DNA from: Thermaceae bacterium
GTDB lineage: Bacteria > Deinococcota > Deinococci > Deinococcales > Marinithermaceae
NCBI GenBank assembly: GCA_027023345.1
Contig: JALVVO010000257.1
Coordinates: 1 to 6,417 of the forward strand
Length of the DNA stretch: 6,417 bases
Reading direction: 5' to 3'
This document shows, one piece after another, positions 1-5,301 of this stretch. The number at the start of each line of letters is the position of its first letter. Position 1 is the first letter of the stretch. The position numbers and the translations under genes are program-made. The notes beneath the pieces were generated by a model. The model made no database searches and was not told where the DNA came from. It was given only the letters and a program-made list of their open reading frames with translations.

Positions 1-811
1 CCGCTTTTAGGGGAAGGCCCTCGAGCTCCAAGGGGGCCTCGAGGTAGTCCCGGGTGGTGCCGGGGACGGGGGTGACGATCGCCCGCTCGTAGCCGAGGAG
101 GGCGTTCAAAAGCGAGGACTTCCCCGCGTTCGGCGGCCCGAGTAGCACGAGCCGGGCCCCCTCGCGGGCGATCCGGCCGGCCTCGGCGGTCTTGAGGAGG
201 GCCTCGATCTCGGCGAGGGCCTTTTCGATCGCGGCCCCCGCTCGGTGGGGCTCGACGCCCTCCTCCGGGTAGTCGAGGGTCGCCTGGATGTGGGCGAGGA
301 GGTCGAGGAGGGGCTCCTCGATCCCCCGGATCCGCGCGCTGAGCTCCCGGGCCAGGCCCCTTAGCGCCTGGCGCCGGGCGGTCTCGGTCTCGGCCTCCAC
401 CAGGGCGAGGACGCTCTCCGCCTGGGCGAGGTCGAGCTTGCCCCGGAGGTAGGCGCGCAGGGTGAACTCGCCGGGCTCGGCGAGCCGGGCCCCGGCCTTG
501 AGGAGCGCCAAAAGCCCCCGCCGCATCGCCGCCGGCGAGCCGTGGAGCTGGAACTCGAGCGCGTCCTCCCCGGTGTAGGAGCGGGGGGCCCGGAAGACGA
601 GGAGGAGCCCCTCGTCCACCACCTCGCCGGTCTCGGGGTCTTTGAGCTTGCCGTAGGTGAAGCGCCCGCCCGGAAGCTTCCGGGGGTCCTTGCCCTCCCA
701 GACCCGGGCCCCGATCGAGAGCGCCTCGGGGCCCGAAAGCCTAAGGACCCCGATCGCCCCCTTCCCGGGCGGGGTGGCGACGGCCGCGATCGTGTCCGAA
801 AGGCCCCGCAT
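1..811 (-). CDS. mnmE: tRNA uridine-5-carboxymethylaminomethyl(34) synthesis GTPase MnmE, N-terminal part, cut by window edge
   Basis: Translating the minus strand from the ATG at 811 gives 270 codons with no stop before the window edge. MnmE works with MnmG on the wobble uridine (U34) of a set of tRNAs, using a folate-derived one-carbon unit and GTP hydrolysis in the cytoplasm. Visible: the N-terminal tetrahydrofolate-binding domain (about residues 5-120) opening with DTIAAVATPPGKGAIGV and carrying RSYTGEDALEFQLHG near 77-91; the start of the helical domain (about 121-215); and the G domain with P-loop GPPNAGKS at 225-232 and switch motif GTTRD at 251-255. The DTAG motif, the rest of the G domain and the C-terminal CxGK motif lie outside the window. 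The in-frame codon just before the ATG is the hemL stop, so no upstream start is possible. No Shine-Dalgarno is seen, and translation probably depends on coupling to hemL. Confidence 0.95.
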   Translation of the reverse strand, partial: MRGLSDTIAAVATPPGKGAIGVLRLSGPEALSIGARVWEGKDPRKLPGGRFTYGKLKDPETGEVVDEGLLLVFRAPRSYTGEDALEFQLHGSPAAMRRGLLALLKAGARLAEPGEFTLRAYLRGKLDLAQAESVLALVEAETETARRQALRGLARELSARIRGIEEPLLDLLAHIQATLDYPEEGVEPHRAGAAIEKALAEIEALLKTAEAGRIAREGARLVLLGPPNAGKSSLLNALLGYERAIVTPVPGTTRDYLEAPLELEGLPLKA

Positions 812-2110
812 CTAGGCGAAGGCGTTGCGAGCGGCTTCGAGGGTCCAGCCGATCTCGGCCTCGGTGTGGGCTACCGAGAGGAAGGCGGCCTCGAACCGGC
901 TCGCCGGCCAGTAGACCCCGCCCTTAAGCAGCCCGTGGAAGAAGCGGTTAAAGAGCTCGGGGTCGCTCCTTTCGGCGTCCCGGAAGGAGCGAACCTTTCC
1001 TTCGGCGAAGAAGACGGTGAGCATCGAGCCGACCCGGTTCGTGGTGTGGGGCACGCCGGCCTCGGCGAGGACCTCGTTCAGGCCGGCCTCGAGCTGGGCG
1101 CCGAGCTCTTCGAGCCGCTCGTAGTAGCCGGGATTTTCCGCGAGGATCCGAAGCGTCGCGACCCCCGCCACCATCGCGAGCGGGTTCCCCGAGAGGGTCC
1201 CCGCCTGGTAGACCGGCCCCAGGGGCGCGAGCTTCTCCATGACCTCGGCCCGCCCGGCGTAGGCGGCGGCGGGCAGGCCCCCGCCCATCACCTTGCCCAG
1301 CGTGACGAGGTCGGGCTCGAGGCCAAACCGCTCGGTGGCGCCGCCGAAGGCGAGGCGGAACCCGGTCATCACCTCGTCCACGATGAGGAGCGCCCCGGCC
1401 TCTCGGGTGAGCTCGCGGAGCGCCTTGAGGAAGGCCTCGGTCGGCGGGATCACCCCGCTATTCCCCACCACCGGCTCGAAGATCACCGCCGCGATCGCCT
1501 CGCCCCGCTCGGCGAAGAGCGCCTTCAGCCCCTCGACGTCGTTGTACTCGGCGACCAGGGTGAGGCGGGCGTAGTCCTCGGGCACCCCGGCGGAGGAGGG
1601 GTGGCCGAAGGTGAGGGCGCCGGATCCCGCCTCAACGAGGAGGCCGTCTGCGTGGCCGTGGTAGTTGCCGCGGAACTTGACCAGGTAGGGCCTCTTCGTG
1701 TAGCCCCGGGCGAGGCGGATCGCGCTCATCGTGGCCTCGGTCCCCGAGTTCACGAACCGCACCCGCTCGGCCACGGGGTAGGCCCTTTGGATGAGCTCGG
1801 CGAGCTCGAGCTCCAAAGGGTGCGGCGCCCCGAAGGAAAGGCCCTTCTCGGCGGCCTCCTTGACCGCCGCCACCACCTCGGGGCGGGCGTGGCCCAGGAT
1901 CATCGGTCCCCAGGAGAGGACGTAGTCCACGTAGCGGTTCCCCTCGGCGTCCCAGACGTAGGGTCCCTCGCCTCGGACCAGAAAGCGCGGCGTGCCGCCG
2001 ACCGCGCCGAACGCCCGGACCGGGCTCGATACCCCGCCCGGAAGCAGCTTCCTCGCCTTCTCGAAAAGCTCCGCGTTCTTCACGGAGACGAGTTTACCCG
2101 CTCGGCCCAC
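812..2110 (-). CDS. hemL: Glutamate-1-semialdehyde 2,1-aminomutase (HemL)
   Basis: This is a 432-residue PLP enzyme of the class III aminotransferase fold, the normal length for the family. It converts glutamate-1-semialdehyde to 5-aminolevulinate in the C5 route to heme and other tetrapyrroles, in the cytoplasm. Visible: N-terminal LFEKARKLLPGGVSSPVRAF (15-34), cofactor-pocket NSGTEAT (121-127), NYHGHAD (149-155), DEVMTGFR (245-252), the Schiff-base lysine K273 in LGKVMGGGLP, GTLSGNP (304-310), and the C-terminal FEAAFLSVAHTE typical of this enzyme. The start chosen is GTG at 2110, because GGGAGGT lies five bases upstream; GTG codons at residues 8 and 10 are less well placed. The TAG stop directly abuts the mnmE ATG, suggesting a hemL-mnmE operon. 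HemL acts on a product made from glutamyl-tRNA and MnmE modifies tRNAs including tRNA-Glu, but a functional link is only inference. Confidence 0.97.
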   Translation of the reverse strand: MGRAGKLVSVKNAELFEKARKLLPGGVSSPVRAFGAVGGTPRFLVRGEGPYVWDAEGNRYVDYVLSWGPMILGHARPEVVAAVKEAAEKGLSFGAPHPLELELAELIQRAYPVAERVRFVNSGTEATMSAIRLARGYTKRPYLVKFRGNYHGHADGLLVEAGSGALTFGHPSSAGVPEDYARLTLVAEYNDVEGLKALFAERGEAIAAVIFEPVVGNSGVIPPTEAFLKALRELTREAGALLIVDEVMTGFRLAFGGATERFGLEPDLVTLGKVMGGGLPAAAYAGRAEVMEKLAPLGPVYQAGTLSGNPLAMVAGVATLRILAENPGYYERLEELGAQLEAGLNEVLAEAGVPHTTNRVGSMLTVFFAEGKVRSFRDAERSDPELFNRFFHGLLKGGVYWPASRFEAAFLSVAHTEAEIGWTLEAARNAFA

Positions 2111-2115
2111 CGCCT

Positions 2116-2122
2116 ACCTCCC
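2116..2122 (-). promoter_or_regulatory. Shine-Dalgarno of hemL
   Basis: On the minus strand GGGAGGT is followed by a five-base spacer and then the GTG at 2110. It is the only strong ribosome-binding site before any gene in this window, and it decides in favour of the GTG start over later in-frame GTG codons. Confidence 0.65.
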
Positions 2123-2128
2123 ACTCCC

Positions 2129-2134
2129 TAAACT
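2129..2134 (+). promoter_or_regulatory. Candidate -10 box for a leaderless dgt transcript
   Basis: TAAACT matches TATAAT at four of six positions and ends six bases before the dgt ATG. A transcript starting the usual six to seven bases downstream would begin at or next to the start codon. No Shine-Dalgarno precedes the ATG. Leaderless mRNAs with a TANNNT box just upstream of the start codon are known to be common in Deinococcus. No convincing -35 box is seen, and the upstream promoter part would lie within the 5' end of hemL. Confidence 0.45.
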
Positions 2135-2148
2135 AGAGCTATGCTCTA
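2134..2148. repeat. Perfect inverted repeat spanning the dgt start codon
   Basis: TAGAGC at 2134-2139 and GCTCTA at 2143-2148 are exact inverted copies separated by TAT. The A and T of the dgt ATG lie in the centre and its G opens the right arm. The repeat lies within the hemL/dgt divergent control region and overlaps the last base of the candidate dgt -10 box. It could be an operator acting on both promoters. Short arms like these can also arise by chance, so function is inferred. Confidence 0.45.
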
Positions 2149-3283
2149 TACCCGCGATCGGCTCCTCGCCCTCGAGGACCAAAACCTCGCCCCCTACGCC
2201 ATGCGCGCAAGCCAAACCCGGGGGCGGGAGCACCCCGAGGAGGAGTCGGCCTTTCGCACCCCCTACCAGAAGGACCGCGACCGGGTGATCCACACCACTG
2301 CCTTTCGCCGGCTGGAGTACAAGACCCAGGTCTTCGTCAACTACGAGGGCGACTACTACCGCACCCGGCTCACCCACACCCTCGAGGTCGCCCAGGTGGC
2401 CCGGAGCCTCGCCCGGGCGCTGGGTTTGAACGAGGACCTCGCCGAGACCGTGGCGCTTGCCCACGACCTCGGCCACCCCCCCTTCGGCCACGCCGGTGAG
2501 CGGGTACTCGCCGAGCTCATGGCCGACCACGGGGGCTTCGACCACAACGCCCAGTCCCTCCGGATCGTCACTTACCTGGAAAAGCGCTACCCTGGCTTCC
2601 GCGGCCTGAACCTCACCTACGAGGTCCGCGAGGGGATCGCCAAGCACGAGACCGCCTACGACGTGCCCAATCCCGCCTTCGGCGAGGGGCGGCCGACCCT
2701 CGAGGCCCAGATCGTGAACCTCGCTGACGAGATCGCCTACAACGCCCACGACCTCGACGACGGCCTGCGGAGCGGCCTGCTTAGGCCCGCGGATCTCCTC
2801 GAGGTCCCGCTCCTCCGCGAGGTGGCGGCGGAGGCGGGGATCGAGCTTTCTTCCCTTGAAGAGTTCTCCCGCCGGGTCCTGATCCGCGAGCTCCTTGGGA
2901 CCTTGATCACCGACGTCATCCTCGCGACCCACGAAAACCTCCAGAGAAACCGCATCCAAAGCGTCGAGGACGTGCGCCGCTTTCCGGCGCCGCTCGCCGC
3001 CTACTCCGAGGAGATGGCGGAAAAGGTCGCCGAGCTCCGGAAGTTCCTCTACCAAAACCTCTACCGCCACTGGCGGATCTTGCGCCAGGTCGGCAAGGCT
3101 CGGCACGTGCTCGAGCGGCTCTTTACCGCCTACATCCGGATGCCCGAGATGCTCCCACCCACGGTGCAGGAGGCCGCCGACGCCGAGGGGCTCTACCGCG
3201 CGGTCTGCGACTACATCGCCGGGATGACCGACCGCTTCGCCCTGGACGAATACGCCCGGCTCTTCGACCCCTACGGCCGCTGA
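2141..3283 (+). CDS. dgt: HD-domain deoxynucleoside triphosphate triphosphohydrolase (dGTPase-like)
   Basis: This 380-residue protein belongs to the Dgt/SAMHD1-like HD phosphohydrolases, which split dNTPs into deoxynucleoside and triphosphate and so limit the cytoplasmic dNTP pool. Visible: RDRVIHTTAFRRLEYKTQV (46-64), the first metal-binding histidine H79 in RLTHTLE, the HD pair H108-D109 in AHDLGHPPFGHAGE (107-120), GGFDHNAQSLRIV (131-143), and the fourth metal ligand D196 in ADEIAYNAHDLDDGL. All four expected metal ligands are present. The length fits the shorter non-E. coli branch, which includes the Thermus thermophilus dNTPase that is activated by dNTPs; similar activation here is inference. 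The ATG is the natural family start and has no Shine-Dalgarno but a -10-like box six bases upstream. The gene is divergent from hemL, and its 3' end overlaps the convergent kinase gene by 13 bp. Confidence 0.93.
   Translation: MLYTRDRLLALEDQNLAPYAMRASQTRGREHPEEESAFRTPYQKDRDRVIHTTAFRRLEYKTQVFVNYEGDYYRTRLTHTLEVAQVARSLARALGLNEDLAETVALAHDLGHPPFGHAGERVLAELMADHGGFDHNAQSLRIVTYLEKRYPGFRGLNLTYEVREGIAKHETAYDVPNPAFGEGRPTLEAQIVNLADEIAYNAHDLDDGLRSGLLRPADLLEVPLLREVAAEAGIELSSLEEFSRRVLIRELLGTLITDVILATHENLQRNRIQSVEDVRRFPAPLAAYSEEMAEKVAELRKFLYQNLYRHWRILRQVGKARHVLERLFTAYIRMPEMLPPTVQEAADAEGLYRAVCDYIAGMTDRFALDEYARLFDPYGR
2145..2150 (-). promoter_or_regulatory. Weak candidate -10 box for hemL-mnmE
   Basis: On the minus strand TATAGA matches TATAAT at four of six positions. 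It would place a transcription start near 2138, giving a leader of about 28 bases that contains the hemL Shine-Dalgarno. It lies inside the first codons of dgt, which is unavoidable because only 30 bp separate the two start codons. No -35 box is seen at the expected distance, and TAGTTT at 2130-2135 is an alternative. Confidence 0.22.
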
Positions 3284-5202
3284 GGAAGCCAGAGCGCGAG
3301 CGCCCGCACCGGCACCCCGATCTCGAGCGGCCCTTCCTCGCTCGCCAGGCGGTAGATCCGCGGGCTCCCGCGCCTGAGCGCATAGATCACGCCGTCGGGG
3401 CTGCCCGCGAGGTCCACGAGCGCCCCCGCGTCCTCGTCGTCAGCGAGGGGGAGGGGGTGGCTCGCGAGCAGCTTGCCCGCCTGGCTCAGCACCCGCACCT
3501 TGCCGGCGTCGGCGTCGTAGAGGAGCAGGTTTCCCTCGGCGTCGATGCCGAGTCCGGCGAGCCGTCGGGGGGAGGGGTCCTGGGCCGAGACCGCCAGAAT
3601 GAACCGATCCTTGTAGTTGCCCTCGGCGTCGAGCCGCTGTACCTGCCTGCCGTCGAGGTCGAGGACGTACACGTCGTCCCAGACCGCGATCTGCACCGCG
3701 TTTTGGAAGCTCCCTCGGCCGGGGCCCCGACCCCCGAAGCGGAGCTCGGCCCGTCCCTCCAGGGTGAGCCGGGTGATCGCCTGGGACTCGCTATCGAGCA
3801 CGTAGACCCGATCGTTCCGCCCGCAAGCGACGGCGATGGGGTTGAAGAACTCGCCGATCTTCAGCCCGTAGGTGCCGGTGGCGAGGACCTCCTCGCCCTC
3901 CGGGGAGTAACGGCGGATCATCCCCCGGTTGCCGGTGAACTCGAAGTTCACTGCCCAGACGTAGCCCTCGCGGTCCACAGCCAGGTCGTTGGCGGGCTGA
4001 TGTCCGAGGGCCCGGACCGGAAGGCCCTTTTGGTCCACCAGCCGCAGGTTTCCGCCGGGGGCCTCCACCGCCAGGGCGAGCAGGTGGCCCTGGGCGAGCT
4101 CGGGGGTCTCGGCCTCGGGGAGGTGCTTTAGGGTGGCGATCACCTCGGCGAGGTCCGGCCGGCGGGCGGGGTCCTTCTCGAGCATGCGCATCACCAGGTC
4201 GTTGAGCAGCGGGTGGAGCTTGGGGTTCTTCTGGATCGGGGGCACGGGGCGCTCGTGGATCTGCTTTCGGGCGACCTGCTCGAAGTCCCCATGGAAGGGG
4301 GCCTCGCCCACCAGCGCCTCGTAGAGCACCACCCCCAGGCTGTAGACGTCGCTCTTTTCGTCCAGGGGCTGGCCCTTGGCCTGCTCCGGGCTCATGTAGG
4401 TGGGGGTTCCGATCCGGGCGCCGACGGTGGTCAGCCGGGTGAACTCCTTGCCGGCGGCGATGCCGAAATCCATGAGCCGGACCCCGGTAGGGTCGACGTC
4501 GCCGTCCTTCAGGGCACTCCGGTAGATCATGATGTTCCCTGGCTTCAGGTCCCGGTGCAAAAACCCCTGGTCGTGCATGTACTTGAGCGCCTCCGCCACC
4601 GGCAGGAGGACCTTGAGGGCGAGCTCGGGGTTGAGCCGGCGCTCGGCGATCAACTCGTCGAGGCTGGGGCCGTCCACCAGCTCCAGGGCGATGAAGTGGG
4701 TGTTCCCCGCCTGCCCGTGCTCGTAGACCTTGACGATGTTGGGGTGATGGAGCTTCTTGAGCACCTCGGCCTCGCGGTGGAGCCGGCGCAGAAAGCGGGC
4801 CTCGCTGGCGTAGTGCTCCTGGGGGATCTTGAGGGCGGCCACCAGGCCGTCGGCCCGGCGCTTGGCTCGGTAGACGGTGGCCATCCCGCCGGTGCCCAGC
4901 TTGCCGAGGATCTGGTAGCGCTCCTCCAGGGGCTCCTTCTCCGAGGGCGGGAGGAGCCGCCGCCGGCGCCGGCGGGGCAGGCGGGGCGCGAAGCGCTCGC
5001 GGGGCGTGACCAGGCTACCAAGCCCTAAGAGGGCGAGCCCGGCGAAGCCATAGGGGCGAGCGCCGAGGCCGAAGAGCAGGCCGGCGTCGGCGAGCAGCAA
5101 GAGGAGCGTGAAGCCGAGCAGCGCCCCCGGGCCCAGCCGCAGGAGGAGCAGCAGGGTCAGGAGGTAGAGGAAGAAGGCCACCACGTGGGGCGCTTCCAGC
5201 AT
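3271..5202 (-). CDS. Membrane-anchored Hanks-type Ser/Thr protein kinase with C-terminal NHL-like beta-propeller
   Basis: The 643-residue protein has three parts. Residues 6-22, 27-47 and perhaps 51-65 are hydrophobic membrane segments, followed by the basic stretch R74-R82, which suggests the rest is cytoplasmic. Residues about 95-360 are a protein kinase: glycine loop GKLGTGGMATV (100-110), ATP lysine K125 in VAALK, helix-C glutamate E144, HRDLKPGN (216-223) with catalytic D218, DFG (245-247), activation loop with T258/T259, GTPTYMSPE (265-273), D285 in SDVYSLG, and R348. All catalytic residues are present, so it should be active. Residues about 380-643 hold five or six NHL-like repeats, for example around 403-440, 454-489, 502-535 and 548-580, pointing to a beta-propeller binding domain. 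PknD of mycobacteria also joins a kinase to an NHL propeller, but there a membrane helix separates them; here none does. The substrate is unknown. The start is ATG 5202 behind a TAGAAT box. Confidence 0.9.
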   Translation of the reverse strand: MLEAPHVVAFFLYLLTLLLLLRLGPGALLGFTLLLLLADAGLLFGLGARPYGFAGLALLGLGSLVTPRERFAPRLPRRRRRRLLPPSEKEPLEERYQILGKLGTGGMATVYRAKRRADGLVAALKIPQEHYASEARFLRRLHREAEVLKKLHHPNIVKVYEHGQAGNTHFIALELVDGPSLDELIAERRLNPELALKVLLPVAEALKYMHDQGFLHRDLKPGNIMIYRSALKDGDVDPTGVRLMDFGIAAGKEFTRLTTVGARIGTPTYMSPEQAKGQPLDEKSDVYSLGVVLYEALVGEAPFHGDFEQVARKQIHERPVPPIQKNPKLHPLLNDLVMRMLEKDPARRPDLAEVIATLKHLPEAETPELAQGHLLALAVEAPGGNLRLVDQKGLPVRALGHQPANDLAVDREGYVWAVNFEFTGNRGMIRRYSPEGEEVLATGTYGLKIGEFFNPIAVACGRNDRVYVLDSESQAITRLTLEGRAELRFGGRGPGRGSFQNAVQIAVWDDVYVLDLDGRQVQRLDAEGNYKDRFILAVSAQDPSPRRLAGLGIDAEGNLLLYDADAGKVRVLSQAGKLLASHPLPLADDEDAGALVDLAGSPDGVIYALRRGSPRIYRLASEEGPLEIGVPVRALALWLPQRP

Positions 5203-5211
5203 GTCATTCCC

Positions 5212-5217
5212 ATTCTA
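5212..5217 (-). promoter_or_regulatory. Candidate -10 box of the kinase gene
   Basis: On the minus strand TAGAAT matches TATAAT at five of six positions, the best -10 match in the window. It ends nine bases before the ATG at 5202, so the transcript would have a leader of only two or three bases. No Shine-Dalgarno is present, which agrees with leaderless translation. A recognisable -35 box is missing; the upstream spacer is instead occupied by the repeat at 5218-5229. Confidence 0.5.
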
Positions 5218-5229
5218 GGGCCGGAGGCT
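5218..5229 (+). repeat. Direct repeat copy 1 in the kinase/MFS divergent promoter region
   Basis: GGGCCGGAGGCT matches the copy at 5269-5280 at eleven of twelve positions. It directly abuts the kinase -10 box, inside the -10/-35 spacer, where a bound protein would affect kinase transcription. That it binds a regulator is inference. Confidence 0.45.
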
Positions 5230-5239
5230 ACCACACAGG

Positions 5240-5257
5240 ACCCCACATGTGCGGGGT
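5240..5257. repeat. Imperfect 18-bp palindrome midway between the two promoters
   Basis: ACCCCACATGTGCGGGGT reads nearly the same on both strands, with seven of nine pairs matching and an exact CACATGTG inside. Its centre (5248.5) is almost the midpoint (5249) of the flanking direct repeats. This is the size and symmetry of an operator for a dimeric regulator; no regulator gene lies in the window. Confidence 0.45.
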
Positions 5258-5264
5258 GACCCGC
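5251..5264. other. Small hairpin with GTGA loop overlapping the palindrome
   Basis: GCGGG and CCCGC form a perfect five-base stem closing the loop GTGA, which in RNA would be a stable GNRA-type tetraloop. It shares bases 5251-5257 with the 18-bp palindrome, so the two pairings exclude each other in a single strand. It lies upstream of both proposed transcription starts, so it is unlikely to be in either mRNA and may be only a by-product of the GC-rich sequence. Confidence 0.25.
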
Positions 5265-5268
5265 AAAT

Positions 5269-5280
5269 GGTCCGGAGGCT
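5269..5280 (+). repeat. Direct repeat copy 2 in the kinase/MFS divergent promoter region
   Basis: GGTCCGGAGGCT is the second copy, starting 51 bp after copy 1, close to five turns of the helix. It ends three bases before the candidate MFS -10 box. Relative to its promoter it points the opposite way from copy 1. Confidence 0.45.
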
Positions 5281-5283
5281 TGT

Positions 5284-5289
5284 TAAACT
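5284..5289 (+). promoter_or_regulatory. Candidate -10 box of the MFS gene
   Basis: TAAACT is identical to the box proposed before dgt; the seven bases TAAACTA are shared. It ends twelve bases before the ATG at 5302, so the leader would be about five or six bases with no room for a normal Shine-Dalgarno. No clear -35 box is seen. Confidence 0.42.
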
Positions 5290-5301
5290 ACCTCCCAAGA
5301 C

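Noticed and set aside
542..2131. Long plus-strand open frame of 529 codons opposite mnmE and hemL
   Set aside because: It is antisense to two clearly recognised genes, has low-complexity Gly/Glu/Arg/Pro composition and no recognisable motif. Long antisense frames are expected in DNA with this GC content.
2114..3106. Minus-strand open frame of 330 codons opposite dgt
   Set aside because: It is the shadow of the dgt frame, which carries all the HD-family motifs; the antisense protein shows only valine/glycine/leucine-rich filler.
4960..4975. Perfect 16-bp palindrome CCGCCGGCGCCGGCGG inside the kinase gene
   Set aside because: It encodes part of the run of arginines after the membrane segments, where alternating CGC and CGG codons give self-complementary DNA. 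Coding need explains it better than a regulatory role.
4213..5028. Plus-strand open frame of 271 codons opposite the kinase domain
   Set aside because: It is antisense to intact kinase motifs and has no ribosome-binding site or recognisable domain.
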